From positions 372,001-436,000 of the forward strand of contig NZ_CP035491.1 of assembly GCF_004135405.1 (NCBI RefSeq): a stretch of 64,000 nt of DNA. Reading direction: 5' to 3'. The translations under genes were made by a program, and so were the position numbers. The DNA is from Agromyces protaetiae (GTDB taxonomy: Bacteria > Actinomycetota > Actinomycetes > Actinomycetales > Microbacteriaceae). The notes under the pieces were generated by a model, which was not told where the DNA came from, searched no databases, and was given only the letters and a program-made list of their open reading frames with translations. Shown piece after piece: positions 41,657-51,916 of the stretch. The number at the start of each line of letters is the position of its first letter. Position 1 is the stretch's first letter.

Positions 41657-44600
41657 CTACTCGGTGCGCCTCACGAGCGCACGCACGCGCGGCGCGAGTC
41701 GCGGTGCGACGATGAGCAGTCCGCTGGCGAGGAGCGCGAGCGCGAGGAGCACCGCGAGCCACGTCTGCGTGCCCGTGAGCCCCAGCGGGCCGAGCACGAC
41801 GAGCGGGACGGATGCCTCGAGCCCCGACTCGATCGCGAGCAACCGCACCTCGTGGTCGCCGACCTCGGTGCCGAGCGGAATCGTCGCCCGCGCCGACACG
41901 GCGCCGTTCGCGTCGGCCGTCGCCGCGACGAGCAGCTGCGGCGTCGAGTGCAGCCACACCTGCACCGTTTCGCCCGGTTCGAAGCCCGTGCCCGTGATGC
42001 CGATGACGTCGCCGGGGCGAGCCGCCTGCACCGACAGGCTCACCGAGGGCGAGACGCCGGGGCCCGTCGGGTCGGTCGGGTCGGTCGGATCCGTCGGGTC
42101 GATCGGGTCGGTCGGATCCGTCGGGTCCGTCGGGTCCGTCACCTGCGCGTCGACGAGCACCACGGCCGTGCGTGCCGGAATCGAGACCGTGCCCGTCGCG
42201 ACATCCCACGTCGTCTGCTTCGCGACCGCGTCGGAACCGGCCGCCTGCGCCGCGTTGAGCGCGAACTCGCGACCCGCGAGCCCGTCGATCGCCTCGGTGA
42301 TCGGTGCGGGCGACGCGTTGAAGACGACGAGCGCACCCTCGAGGGCCGGGTCGACGTCGGCACCGACCGTGTCGTCGACGAGCATCGCGATGAGGCCGGC
42401 CGTGGCATCCGTGCCGCTGTTCGGGAAGGTGACCTTCTCGTCGATGAGCGCGGCAGACCCGAGCTGGAGCAGGTCGACGCTCGAGCGCACGCGCAGCAGG
42501 TCGAGGGCCTGCGCTTCGGCCGATTGGATGTCGGCCGCCTGCGGCTTCAACGCGGGGTCAGCGAGGAGCGGTGCCATGACGCCCCACTTGTCCTCGTTGT
42601 CGCCCGCGGGCGGGAGGCCAGACCCGAAGGTCGACTCCGTGCCCGTCCAGTCGATGCGGTTGAACCAGTCGCCCGAGTTGTAGCTGTTGCGGTCGAGCGA
42701 CTTCGAGCGCAGCAGCTCGGTGCCGGCGTGCCAGAACGCGGGCGTCTGGGCGAACGCCACGGTCGCGAGCGACAGCGTGTTCATGCGCACACGGTCGGCC
42801 ATCGAGGTGCCCTGCGGCAGCTTCAGCACCGACGTGTCGTAGAGCGTCTCGTTGTCGTGGGCGTCGACGTAGGTGATGACCTCGTCGGGCTCGTCGGCGT
42901 AGCCGGCGGGCGACCCGCGGTAGTCGAGCTGATCGCCGCGCTTGACCGTGCCGTCGGACGTCTCGAGCTCGTACCCGCGCAGGTTGCCCGCGAGGCCGAG
43001 CTTCACGAGGTCGGTCTGGTGGGCGAGGTCGATGAGCTGGTCGGCCTGCGACGCGGTGCCCGGTCGCCCGTTGGGGTCGGTGCCGAGGCCCGTGCCGAAG
43101 CCCTGCGTGAACGTCGACGAGCCGTCGACCGGGCTGCCGCCGTGCACGGCGTCGCGCAGCCGGTCGCTGAACGTGCCGATGCCTGTGCCCCCGAGCTGGC
43201 CTTGGGTGGCCTGCTCGAAGCGCGCGTTGTTCGCGACCTCGCCGAAGTTCCACCCTTCGCCGTACAGGTAGATCGACTTCCCGTCGACCCCGTCTCGAGC
43301 GAGCGTCAGCTCGTCGAGCGCGGCCCGGATCGCGAGCAGGTTCTCCTTCGAGTGGTGCCCCATGAGGTCGAAGCGGAACCCGTCGACCTTGTAGTGCTTC
43401 GCCCACGTCACGATCGAGTCGACCATGAGCTTCTGCGCGAGAGCGTTCTCGGTCGCGACGTTCTGGCAGCACGTCGAGGTCTCGACCGTGCCCGTCGCCG
43501 AGAGGCGCTGGTAGTAGCCCGGCACGATGCGGTCGAGCACGCTCTTGCCGCCCTGACCCGACTCGGCGGTGTGGTTGTACACCTCGTCGAGCACGACCTG
43601 CAGGCCCGTCGCGTGCAGTGCGCCCACCATCGAACGGAACTCGGCGACGCGCGCCCCGCCGTTCGGGTTCACGGCGTACGAGCCCTCGGGCGCCTGGTAG
43701 TGGTACGGGTCGTAGCCCCAGTTGAAGCCGTCGAGGTCGCGGATGCCGTCGAGGCACGCCTGCTGCTCTTCCGACGCGGGGCCGAACGACGCGAGGTCGC
43801 AGTCGGGCGTCTGCTGCAGATCGCGGCGCTCTTCGATCGTCGCGATGTCGAACGTCGGCAACAGGTGCACGGTGTTGATGCCCGCCTGCGCGAGTTCGCG
43901 AAGGTGCTGCGTTCCCGCCGAGTCGCGCGTGAACGCCGTGTACGTGCCGCGCTCGTTCTCGGGCACCGTCTCGTCGCTGATCGAGAAGTCGCGCACGTGC
44001 AGTTCGGTGATCGCACGGTCGACCGCGCGCGGGATGACGGGCGCGGGCGTGTCGGCCCACAGCGCCGGCTCGTTCGCGGGGTCGTCGAGGTCGATCGCGA
44101 CCGAGCGCACCGAGTTCGTCGTGAGCGCGACCGAGTAGGGGTCGGTGACCGAGTTCTCCTCGACCTTCCCGGTCGTCGGCGCGTAGACCGTCACGTTCCA
44201 GCGGTATTCGGCGCCGGATGCCGCGGGCTCGCCGCCGGGGCCTTCGGCCCCTTCGACGGTCCAGACTCCGGATGCCTCGTCGAACACCGCAGCGGTCAGT
44301 GCGGGCTCCCCGTCGTCGCCCGTCGGGAAGACCTCGAGCGCGACGTCTTTCGCGGTCGGCGCCCACAGGCGGAACGTCGGCTCGTCGCGCTTCCACGTCA
44401 CGCCGAGCGACACGGATGCCGCGGCGTCGCCGTAGAGCGCGTCGAGCACGCCGGCCGTCTGCACGCCCGTGAAGGCGCTCAGCTCCCCGCCCGTGCGCTG
44501 CGCGACGGCGAGCTGCCCCGTGAGCAGGTCGTGTGCCGTCTCGCGGTCGAGGTCGCCCGTCGAGAGTGCGAGGTACGCGCCGCCGCCGAGCTGCGGGAAC

Positions 44601-47600
44601 CGCGCGAGCTGCGCGGGCGTGAGCCCGCCCGCGACGAGCGACAGCGCGACCGGGTCGGACTCGTCGCCGCCCGTCACCTCGCCGTCGGCCACCGCGAGCC
44701 CACCGGTCGCCGCGTGTTCGAGCGACCACGAGGCATCCGTCGCCGTCGCCCCGCCGAGGAACGACGCGGGCCACGCGATCGTCTGCGCGTCGATCCACTG
44801 CGCGCGCGACTCGCCCGTGCCCGCGAGCGGCGGGTCGGCGACGACGATCTCGAGCACGTGCGTCGCGAGCGTGTAGCGGAACTCGACGACCTTGCCGTCG
44901 GACGCGCTGAACGCGTAGTTCGCGCCGCCCGGGGCGCCGCCCACGCCGTAGTTCTCGTCCCACGACATGCCGTGCGCGACCTTGCCCTCGTACGAACCCG
45001 ACGGGAGCCCGTCGGTCGAGAACGTGTACACGCCGTCGCCGTCGCCGTCGAACATGAGCGTCGCGAGGCAGTCGGGCGACCAGTCGCCCGGGCATCCGAG
45101 CTCGGACTGGAAGCTGCCCGGCACTGTCACGATGGGGCCGAAGGCCGTCGAGGTGAGCTGGTGCGTCTTCGGGTCCCAGTAGAACGTGACGGGGCCGCCC
45201 GCGTGCGAGTACGTGATGTTCGCGCCGTCGGGCACGCCGTTCTGGCCGTAGTTGAGCGTCCACGAGCCGTTGATCGCGACCTTCGTCTCGTAGTCGCCGG
45301 CGGGCAGGTCGAACGTGCCCGCGTAGACGCCGTCGGTCCGCAGCGTGAGCTTCGCCTGCTCGCAGCCCGGCGCCCAGTCGCCCGCGCACCCCATCTCGGA
45401 GTTGTGCGAGCCCGGAATCGTCACGAGATCGATGGGCTGCTCGGGCTCCTCGGGCGTCTCGCCGAGGGTCACGGCGTTGCCGACCGACGCGTACGTCGAG
45501 GCCGCCGAGCGGTGGCCCGCCGCGTCGACCGTGACGGCGCGGTACTCGACGAGCGTGCCGTTCGCCAGGCCGCGCGTGTCGTGGAAGACGCGCGGCGTGG
45601 TGTCTTCAGCGGTGCCGAGCGCGTGCCACGCGTCGTCGCCCGTCGCACCCGCGATGCGCCACGCGAAGCTCGTCTCGCTCCACGTCGCGTCGTCGACGTC
45701 GGCCGAGACGGGCGTCACACCCGTGACACCCGCGCCGGGCGTCGGCACGTCGACCTGGATCGCCTGCGCTTCGGCGGGGGCTGTCACCTCGCGGTCGGCT
45801 CGGTAGACGGCGGCCCCGAGGGCCGGGACCGTGACGGATGCCACGGCGTCGCCGTTGCTCGAAAGGGTCGTCGCGACTCCCTCTCCGCCGTCGGCACCGT
45901 ACAAGGCCTCATACGAGGCATCCGCCGTCAGCGTTCTGACATCCACCGTCTTCGCAGCCGCCGTGTTGTTCACGGCGACGAGATACTCGACCTGCTCGTC
46001 GCGGTCGACGCGCGAGAACGCGTAGACGCCCGCGCCGTTGTCGGCGTACCGCTCGATCTGCGCGCCGTCCGCGAGGGCCGGGTGCGCGGCGCGCAGCGCC
46101 GAGAGTGCGGCGATGTGCTCGTAGAGCGGAGCATCCACGTCGTATCGGTCCACGCTGCCCGCCTGCTCGCCCGTGACGAGCTGCTGGTTCGCGAACTCGT
46201 CGACCTCGGTCGCGAAGAGCGACTGGCGCGCGCTCTTGTCGTTGCCGGGATCGGCGCCCGCGAAGCCCTGCTCGTCGCCGTAGTAGACGACGGGCTGGCC
46301 GCGCGTGAGGAACATGAGGTCGTGCGCGAGCTCGTCGCGCGCGAGCGGCGCGTCGGTCGTGCGGAGGAAGTAGCCGACGCGGCCCATGTCGTGGTTGCCG
46401 AGGAAGGTCGGCAGCGCCGACGCCGACGAGTGCGACGTCGTGTAGTAGTCGTCGCCCGCGAAGAGCGACTGCAGGCCCTTGGCCGAGTTGCCCGCCGCGA
46501 AGCCGACCGCCTGCGACTGGAAGGTGAAGTCGAGCACCGAGTTCATGTCGGTGTCGCGCACATACGGCGACAGCTTCACGGGGTCGGCGTCGTAGACCTC
46601 GCCGAACATGAAGAAGTCGGGCTTGCCCTGCTCGTGCGCGTAGTCGAGCACGTCGGTCGTCCACTGCTGCCAGAACTCGAAGTTCACGTGCTTCACCGTG
46701 TCGATGCGGAAGCCGTCGATGCCGAGGTCGATCCAGTCCTTGTACACCTCGGCGAAGCCCTCGACGACGGTCGGGTGCTCGGTCATGAGGTCGTCGAGGC
46801 CCGAGAAGTCACCCGTCGTGACCGACTCGCCCTCCCACGTCGAGTCGCCGCGGTTGTGGTACAGCGTCGGGTCGTTGAGCCACGCGGGCACCTTGACGTC
46901 GGCCTCGGCCGGGTCGATGACGGGCGTGTACGGGAAGCTCGTCGCGGGGTCGAGCGCCGGGAACGCCGGGGCGCCCGCGCCCGCGTAGTCGGCCGGGTCG
47001 AACACGTCGCCGCCCGCCGTGCGATACGGGCTCGTCGCCTGGTCGACGTAGGAGTACTGCCCCTCCTCGTAGTCGATGACGTCGGCCGTGTGGTTCGTGA
47101 TGATGTCGAAGTACACGTCGATGCCGCGCGCGTGCGCGTCGTCGATGAGCGCCTTCAGTTCGGCGTTCGTGCCGAGGTGGGGGTCGATCTGGGTGAAGTC
47201 CGTGATCCAGTACCCGTGATATCCCGCGCTCGCGTTCGCTCCCTCGCCCTGCACGGGCTTGTTCTTGAAGCTCGGGGTGAGCCAGATCGCGGTCGTGCCG
47301 AGCCCGTCGATGTAGTCGAGGTTGTCGCGCAGGCCCTCGAGGTCGCCGCCCTCGTAGAAGCCCTTGTCGGTCGGGTCGAAGCCCGTCGCCATGCGGTCGC
47401 CGTCGAGACCGCCGCGGTCGTTCGACTCGTCGCCGTTCGCGAAGCGGTCGGTCATGACGAAGTAGAAGGTCTTGCCGGCGCCCGGTTCGCGCACGGGCTC
47501 GGCGACGAGCGAGGCGTCGGATGCCTCGTCGTACGCGCCGCGGACGCCCAGGAGTTCGAGGCCGACCCGGTGCGTGGCGTCGTCGAAGGTCACGCGCACG

Positions 47601-47947
47601 GCGCTGTCGCCCGCGACCGTGAGCGGGATGTTGTCGCCGCCGCCGTTCAGGCCGTACGACTCGTCCCACGCGTCGTTCACGGCGACCTTGTACTCGTAGG
47701 AGCCCGCCGGGATCGTGAAGTCGGCCGTGAAGACGCCGGGCTCACCGGTCGGCGCGAGTTCGGTCTCGGCGCACTCGGGCTGCCAGTCGGACGAGCACCC
47801 GAGCTCGTCCTGCAGGCTCCCGACGAGCGCGAACGTGCGCTCCTCCGCCGCCGCCGGCAGGGCGGGCAGTGCCACCGCGGCGGATGCCGCGAGCGCCCCC
47901 GTCACGATCGCCGCCAACCAACTGCGCTTCATGGCGCTTCGCGTCAT
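41657..47947 (-). CDS. Giant extracellular alpha-amylase/type I pullulanase, membrane-anchored
   Basis: 2096 residues from ATG 47947, which has AGGAG 7 nt upstream. Signal peptide (about 1-42), X25 starch-associated module (about 45-140), GH13 amylase barrel with DGFRIDTVKH (about 414), FMFGEVYD (about 448) and LGNHDMG (about 517), two more X25 modules (about 835-1040), then a pullulanase with GYDPYHYQAPEGSY, DGFRFDLMGH (about 1522), YGEGWN (about 1562) and VDAHDNE (about 1695). A DPT-repeat linker leads to an Ig-like domain, one transmembrane helix and an RRTE tail, so it is tethered outside the cell. It would hydrolyse both alpha-1,4 and alpha-1,6 bonds of starch or glycogen. LacI-type operators lie upstream. 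Confidence 0.92.
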   Translation of the reverse strand: MTRSAMKRSWLAAIVTGALAASAAVALPALPAAAEERTFALVGSLQDELGCSSDWQPECAETELAPTGEPGVFTADFTIPAGSYEYKVAVNDAWDESYGLNGGGDNIPLTVAGDSAVRVTFDDATHRVGLELLGVRGAYDEASDASLVAEPVREPGAGKTFYFVMTDRFANGDESNDRGGLDGDRMATGFDPTDKGFYEGGDLEGLRDNLDYIDGLGTTAIWLTPSFKNKPVQGEGANASAGYHGYWITDFTQIDPHLGTNAELKALIDDAHARGIDVYFDIITNHTADVIDYEEGQYSYVDQATSPYRTAGGDVFDPADYAGAGAPAFPALDPATSFPYTPVIDPAEADVKVPAWLNDPTLYHNRGDSTWEGESVTTGDFSGLDDLMTEHPTVVEGFAEVYKDWIDLGIDGFRIDTVKHVNFEFWQQWTTDVLDYAHEQGKPDFFMFGEVYDADPVKLSPYVRDTDMNSVLDFTFQSQAVGFAAGNSAKGLQSLFAGDDYYTTSHSSASALPTFLGNHDMGRVGYFLRTTDAPLARDELAHDLMFLTRGQPVVYYGDEQGFAGADPGNDKSARQSLFATEVDEFANQQLVTGEQAGSVDRYDVDAPLYEHIAALSALRAAHPALADGAQIERYADNGAGVYAFSRVDRDEQVEYLVAVNNTAAAKTVDVRTLTADASYEALYGADGGEGVATTLSSNGDAVASVTVPALGAAVYRADREVTAPAEAQAIQVDVPTPGAGVTGVTPVSADVDDATWSETSFAWRIAGATGDDAWHALGTAEDTTPRVFHDTRGLANGTLVEYRAVTVDAAGHRSAASTYASVGNAVTLGETPEEPEQPIDLVTIPGSHNSEMGCAGDWAPGCEQAKLTLRTDGVYAGTFDLPAGDYETKVAINGSWTLNYGQNGVPDGANITYSHAGGPVTFYWDPKTHQLTSTAFGPIVTVPGSFQSELGCPGDWSPDCLATLMFDGDGDGVYTFSTDGLPSGSYEGKVAHGMSWDENYGVGGAPGGANYAFSASDGKVVEFRYTLATHVLEIVVADPPLAGTGESRAQWIDAQTIAWPASFLGGATATDASWSLEHAATGGLAVADGEVTGGDESDPVALSLVAGGLTPAQLARFPQLGGGAYLALSTGDLDRETAHDLLTGQLAVAQRTGGELSAFTGVQTAGVLDALYGDAAASVSLGVTWKRDEPTFRLWAPTAKDVALEVFPTGDDGEPALTAAVFDEASGVWTVEGAEGPGGEPAASGAEYRWNVTVYAPTTGKVEENSVTDPYSVALTTNSVRSVAIDLDDPANEPALWADTPAPVIPRAVDRAITELHVRDFSISDETVPENERGTYTAFTRDSAGTQHLRELAQAGINTVHLLPTFDIATIEERRDLQQTPDCDLASFGPASEEQQACLDGIRDLDGFNWGYDPYHYQAPEGSYAVNPNGGARVAEFRSMVGALHATGLQVVLDEVYNHTAESGQGGKSVLDRIVPGYYQRLSATGTVETSTCCQNVATENALAQKLMVDSIVTWAKHYKVDGFRFDLMGHHSKENLLAIRAALDELTLARDGVDGKSIYLYGEGWNFGEVANNARFEQATQGQLGGTGIGTFSDRLRDAVHGGSPVDGSSTFTQGFGTGLGTDPNGRPGTASQADQLIDLAHQTDLVKLGLAGNLRGYELETSDGTVKRGDQLDYRGSPAGYADEPDEVITYVDAHDNETLYDTSVLKLPQGTSMADRVRMNTLSLATVAFAQTPAFWHAGTELLRSKSLDRNSYNSGDWFNRIDWTGTESTFGSGLPPAGDNEDKWGVMAPLLADPALKPQAADIQSAEAQALDLLRVRSSVDLLQLGSAALIDEKVTFPNSGTDATAGLIAMLVDDTVGADVDPALEGALVVFNASPAPITEAIDGLAGREFALNAAQAAGSDAVAKQTTWDVATGTVSIPARTAVVLVDAQVTDPTDPTDPTDPIDPTDPTDPTDPTGPGVSPSVSLSVQAARPGDVIGITGTGFEPGETVQVWLHSTPQLLVAATADANGAVSARATIPLGTEVGDHEVRLLAIESGLEASVPLVVLGPLGLTGTQTWLAVLLALALLASGLLIVAPRLAPRVRALVRRTE
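42060..42140 (-). repeat. Short DPT tandem repeat in the pullulanase gene
   Basis: A run of 9-nt units with core GGGTCGGTC/GGATCCGTC encodes (Asp-Pro-Thr)n as a stiff linker between the catalytic part and the C-terminal anchor. Confidence 0.85.
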
Positions 47948-48020
47948 CCTCGACTCCTGGTTCCCGGGCACACCCGCGTGCCCCGACTTCCGGCGAAGGT
48001 AGCAGCGGGCCGCGCGTTAA

Positions 48021-48034
48021 TGCAAGCGCTTACA
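48021..48034 (+). promoter_or_regulatory. LacI-type operator TGCAAGCGCTTACA
   Basis: Near-perfect LacI-family operator 74 nt upstream of the amylase/pullulanase start, differing by one base from the site upstream of malE at 7232. It sits where RNA polymerase would bind for the minus-strand gene. Confidence 0.7.
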
Positions 48035-48076
48035 GATCATCGGTACGAATCGTGATCTCGGGCCTCGAAATCGCGG

Positions 48077-48090
48077 GTAAACGCTTGCGT
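48077..48090 (-). promoter_or_regulatory. Second LacI-type operator upstream of amylase/pullulanase
   Basis: On the minus strand this reads ACGCAAGCGTTTAC, like the 7331 site. The two sites are centred 56 nt apart, which would permit cooperative binding. Confidence 0.55.
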
Positions 48091-48166
48091 ACGCATGCGT
48101 GCGGGCCGCGCATGCCGCGCCCGGCGGCTCGTGAGCACCGACCCGAGCAGCGGCGCACCGCACCGT

Positions 48167-48235
48167 TTCAGGAGATCGCACGCACCTCAGGACCAGATTG
48201 CGACTGCGCTCCTGACCAGCGAACGATCTCCTGAA
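48167..48235. repeat. 69-bp palindromic element E
   Basis: Perfect 12-bp arms TTCAGGAGATCG (48167-48178) and CGATCTCCTGAA (48224-48235) enclose 45 nt. It lies between the control region of the giant amylase gene and the end of ccsB, so it could also act as a terminator, but there is no T-run. Same general design as elements A-D and F. Confidence 0.6.
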
Positions 48236-48295
48236 TTCGGGATGACTCAGACGGGAAGGTCTCGGATGTCGGAGACGGGAAGGCCGGGCGCGCGC

Positions 48296-49399
48296 TCAGA
48301 GCCCCGAGTACGCGTGCAGCCCCTTGAAGAACAGGTTGACGATCGTGAAGTTGAAGAGCACCGCCGAGAAGCCGATGATCGCGAGCCACGCCGACCGCGA
48401 CCCGCGCCAACCGCGCGTCGCGCGCGCGTGGATGTAGCCCGCGTAGATGACCCAGATGATGAAGGTCCACACCTCTTTGGTGTCCCAGCCCCAGTAGCGG
48501 CCCCACGCCTTCTCGGCCCAGATCGCACCCGCCATGAGCGTGAACGTCCACAGGATGAAGCCGATGATGTTGACCCGGTAGGCGAGGTTCTCGAGGGTCT
48601 TCGCCTTCGGCAGCGTCGCGAGGAACGAGCGCTTGACCGACTCGGCCGTCGCCGCCGTCGCCTCGCGACGCGACTGCATGAGCTGCACGACCGACAGCGC
48701 GAAGCCGAGGGCGAAGAAGCCGACGGCGCTCGTCGCGACGAACACGTGGATGATGAGCCACAGCGACTGCAGGGCCGGCGGAAGCGGCACGACCGAAACG
48801 TGGAAGTTCACGGTCGCGACGCCCAGCAGCACGAGGACGAGGCCCGTGACGAACGTGCCGAGGAAGCGCAGGTCGATCTTCGACACGAGGAGCACGACGA
48901 GGAACACCGTCGTCACGACGAGCGTGCCCGTGAGCGCGAACTCGTACATGTTGGCCCACGGCACGCGGCCCGCGGCGACGCCGCGGAGGACGTCGCCGGC
49001 GAGGTGGAGGACCCACGCGAGCACCGTCATCGCGACGGCGACGCGGAGGGCGGGCGAACGGCCGTAGCTGACGGATGTCTCGTCGTCGAGGTTCTTCCAC
49101 CGACTGCGCTTCGCGGGGGCATCCGAAACAGACGCGCCCGAGTCATCCGAACCGTACGTCTTCGCGCCCGCCGAACCCGACGCCGCCTTCGCAGCCTCGG
49201 CCGCGGCGATGACGCCCACGTGCACGGGCGCGGCGTCGGCAGACGACGCAGCCGAGGCATCCGCCGCCGCATCGGCCGCCCGGGCCGCCGCCGACCCACG
49301 TCGAGCGAGGTCGATCGAGTAGGCGATGAACGCGATCGCGTACACCACCATCGCCGAGTACACGCACAGCAGCGAGATCTGGTCGAGAGTGTCGGTCAC
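48296..49399 (-). CDS. ccsB: Cytochrome c biogenesis protein CcsB/ResC
   Basis: 367 residues. It has about eight transmembrane helices, a variable Ala/Ser-rich loop after the first helix, and the haem-handling WWD-type motif AWGRYWGWDTKEVWTFIIW (about 285-303), with conserved histidines such as LIIHVFVATSAVGF. With ResB it forms the System II haem exporter and cytochrome c synthetase. It starts 10 nt after resB. Confidence 0.94.
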   Translation of the reverse strand: MTDTLDQISLLCVYSAMVVYAIAFIAYSIDLARRGSAAARAADAAADASAASSADAAPVHVGVIAAAEAAKAASGSAGAKTYGSDDSGASVSDAPAKRSRWKNLDDETSVSYGRSPALRVAVAMTVLAWVLHLAGDVLRGVAAGRVPWANMYEFALTGTLVVTTVFLVVLLVSKIDLRFLGTFVTGLVLVLLGVATVNFHVSVVPLPPALQSLWLIIHVFVATSAVGFFALGFALSVVQLMQSRREATAATAESVKRSFLATLPKAKTLENLAYRVNIIGFILWTFTLMAGAIWAEKAWGRYWGWDTKEVWTFIIWVIYAGYIHARATRGWRGSRSAWLAIIGFSAVLFNFTIVNLFFKGLHAYSGL

Positions 49400-49409
49400 G
49401 GGAACAACC

Positions 49410-51185
49410 TTACGTCGTGGGTTTCGAGGAGTCGTCAGGAGTTTCGGCCGCGGCCGAGTCGGCCACTGCAGCGGGCACCGGCCCCGCGTGCTCGTCGGCG
49501 AGCGACGCGACGGCCTCTTCGAGGCCTGGATCCTCGCCGCGGGCGAGGCCCGCGTACTCGAGCACGACCCGTCCGTCGCGGCGTGTCGCGGCCTTCACCC
49601 ACATGCGCCGACGCGGCACGAAGAGCGAGGTGAGCAGGCCCGCGAGAATGAGGATCGCAAACGCGAGCACCCACGTCTGCGTCGGGTCGTGGTGCACGTC
49701 GAACGACGCGAAGCGCTTGACGCTGTGCGAGAAGTCGCCGTCGGCAGCGGCGCCGCCCGAGGCATCCTCGAAGGTCACCGACCCGCGCCCGCCCGGCAGG
49801 TCGGCCGTCTCGCCCGGCATGAGCTGCAGGGAATCGACGCCCGTGGCGCCGCCCGTCAGCTGGGTCATGCCCGACGGATCGAGCGTGTACACCGATCGCG
49901 GGGTGCCGCCGTCGATGCCGAGGTCGCCCTCCCACACGTTGAGGGTCAGCACGGGGTAGACGAGGTCGGGGTAGGTCGACGTGAACGCGCCCGTGTCCAA
50001 GACGTCTTGCGTCGGGTAGAAGAAGCCGACCATGCCGAGCTGCTCGGGCAGGCCGTCGGGCACCTTGACGACGCCGATCGACGTGAGGTTCGCGTCTTGC
50101 GGCAGGAACGGCACCGAATCGGTGAAGACGACCTCGCCGTCGGCATCGCGCACGGTGATCGTCGGCGCGTACCCGTTGCCGAGCAGGTAGATGTTGGTGC
50201 CGTGCGTCACGAGCGGTTCGTTGACCTTGACGACCTGTTCGGATGCCTCGCCCGACTGGTCTTCGATCGTGACGCGCGCCGTGAAGTCGGTCGGCTGGCC
50301 GATCGCGTTGGGGTTCTGCGTCTCGTAGACGGCGTCGAGGCCTTCGAGAGAGAGGCGGAACGGCTGGAGCTGCCGGTCGTCGAAGAACCGGCCCGGGTTG
50401 AACGAGTCGAACGCCGCGAGCGTGTTGACGAACGACTGCCCCTCGACGACGACGCGCTGGCCGGCGAAGCCGAAGCCGCCGCCGATCGCGACCGTCACGA
50501 GCACCCCGAGGAGCGCCGTGTGGAAGACGAGGTTGCCCGTCTCACGCAGATACCCGCGTTCGGCCGAGACGGATGGCTCGCCCTGCACGTCGTAGCGCTC
50601 GACGCGGTAGCCCATGCCCTTCAGCCGCTTCGCGGCGTCGGCGATCGCGGCCTCGGCGTCAGCCCCTTCGGGAACCTCCCGCTCGGTGTACCCCGCGAGC
50701 CGCGAGAGCCGCACGGGCGTACGCGGCGGCCGGGCGCGGAGCGCCTCGAAGTGGTGCTTCGTGCGCGGGATGATGCAGCCGATGAGCGACACGAACAGCA
50801 GCAGGTAGACGGCCGAGAACCATGCCGACGTGTACACGTCGAACATCTGCAGCGAGTCGAGGATCGGCGCGAGCCGCGGGTTGTCGTTGAAGTACTGCGT
50901 GACGCCGTTCGGGTCGCTCGACCGCTGCGGCACGAGCGAGCCCGGCACCGCCGCGATCGCGAGGAGCAGGAGCAGCAGGAGCGCCGTGCGCATGCTCGTG
51001 AGCTGCCGCCAGATGAAGCGGAGCCAGCCGACGAGCCCGAGCTTGGGCTGCGCGATGCCGGGGCCGCCGCCGGGGCCGTCGCCGTCGCCCGGGTCTCCTC
51101 GGCGCGTCGTCGCCTCCGACCCGTCGACGTAGTCCGACGGCCGGAGCGGATCGTGCGCGCGATCAGAGGACGAGGTCGATGCCAC
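49410..51185 (-). CDS. resB: Cytochrome c biogenesis protein ResB
   Basis: 591 residues. Cytoplasmic N-terminus, then helices beginning [28 protein letters not shown], the conserved VPQRSSDP region and a large extracytoplasmic domain ([16 protein letters not shown]) before a last helix. Partner of CcsB in System II. The GTG start overlaps the end of ccdA by 23 nt. Confidence 0.93.
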   Translation of the reverse strand: MASTSSSDRAHDPLRPSDYVDGSEATTRRGDPGDGDGPGGGPGIAQPKLGLVGWLRFIWRQLTSMRTALLLLLLLAIAAVPGSLVPQRSSDPNGVTQYFNDNPRLAPILDSLQMFDVYTSAWFSAVYLLLFVSLIGCIIPRTKHHFEALRARPPRTPVRLSRLAGYTEREVPEGADAEAAIADAAKRLKGMGYRVERYDVQGEPSVSAERGYLRETGNLVFHTALLGVLVTVAIGGGFGFAGQRVVVEGQSFVNTLAAFDSFNPGRFFDDRQLQPFRLSLEGLDAVYETQNPNAIGQPTDFTARVTIEDQSGEASEQVVKVNEPLVTHGTNIYLLGNGYAPTITVRDADGEVVFTDSVPFLPQDANLTSIGVVKVPDGLPEQLGMVGFFYPTQDVLDTGAFTSTYPDLVYPVLTLNVWEGDLGIDGGTPRSVYTLDPSGMTQLTGGATGVDSLQLMPGETADLPGGRGSVTFEDASGGAAADGDFSHSVKRFASFDVHHDPTQTWVLAFAILILAGLLTSLFVPRRRMWVKAATRRDGRVVLEYAGLARGEDPGLEEAVASLADEHAGPVPAAVADSAAAETPDDSSKPTT

Positions 51186-51915
51186 GCATCACTCCCTGCA
51201 GTTCGTTCATCCACACGGTCCAGAGCCCCGAGACCATGACGATGCCGATCACGACGAGGAGCGCCCCGCCGATGAGGTTGATCGTGCGGATGTGCCGGCG
51301 GAGGAAGGTCATCGACCCCGTCACCCAGCCGAAGCCGAGCGCGACGAGGAGGAATGGGATGCCGAGGCCGATGCAGTACGCGAGGCCGAGGACCGCGCCG
51401 CGCCAGGCCGACTGCGCGTCGAGGCTGAGGCTCAGCACCGCGGCGAGCGCAGGCCCGATGCACGGCGTCCAGCCGAGACCGAAGACGACGCCGAGCAGCG
51501 GCGCGCCCGCGAGCCCCGTCGCGGGCCGCCACGACGGCTTGAACTGCCGCTGCAAGAACGTGAACTGCCCGATGAAGACGAGCCCCATGACGATGAGCAC
51601 GACGCCGAGCACGCGCGTGATGGGGTCCTGCCAGGCGCGGAGCCACGCGCCCGCGGCGCCCGCGAGGGTCGTGTAGACGAGGAAGACGGCCGTGAACCCC
51701 GCGACGAAGAGGGCGACGCCGAGGAGCAGCCGGCGCCGGTTGCGTCGTTCTTCGGATGCCTCGGCCGACGCCTCGGTGAAGCCGCCGATGTAGCCCAGAT
51801 AGCCGGGGACGAGCGGCAGCACGCAGGGCGAGAGGAACGAGATGAGCCCCGCGGCGAGCGCGATGGGGATCGCGACGATCAGTTGTCCGCTGAAGACGAG
51901 TTCGCCCGCGCCCAC
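51163..51915 (-). CDS. ccdA: Thiol-disulfide electron carrier CcdA
   Basis: 250 residues from GTG 51915, one base after the TlpA stop codon. Six helices, with the two redox cysteines in [19 protein letters not shown] (about 34) and [17 protein letters not shown] (about 150). It passes reducing equivalents from the cytoplasm to the extracytoplasmic TlpA/ResA so that apocytochrome haem-binding cysteines stay reduced. Confidence 0.93.
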   Translation of the reverse strand: MGAGELVFSGQLIVAIPIALAAGLISFLSPCVLPLVPGYLGYIGGFTEASAEASEERRNRRRLLLGVALFVAGFTAVFLVYTTLAGAAGAWLRAWQDPITRVLGVVLIVMGLVFIGQFTFLQRQFKPSWRPATGLAGAPLLGVVFGLGWTPCIGPALAAVLSLSLDAQSAWRGAVLGLAYCIGLGIPFLLVALGFGWVTGSMTFLRRHIRTINLIGGALLVVIGIVMVSGLWTVWMNELQGVMRGIDLVL

Positions 51916-51916
51916 G

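Noticed and set aside
42060-42140. Short tandem repeat that could be mistaken for a CRISPR-like array
   Set aside because: The 9-nt units encode an in-frame Asp-Pro-Thr linker within the pullulanase; there are no spacers and no cas genes anywhere in the window.
41138-48055. A 2305-codon open frame on the plus strand
   Set aside because: It is the complement of the amylase/pullulanase gene; the translation is an Arg/Val/Asp-rich shadow with no domain, while the minus strand has complete catalytic motifs.
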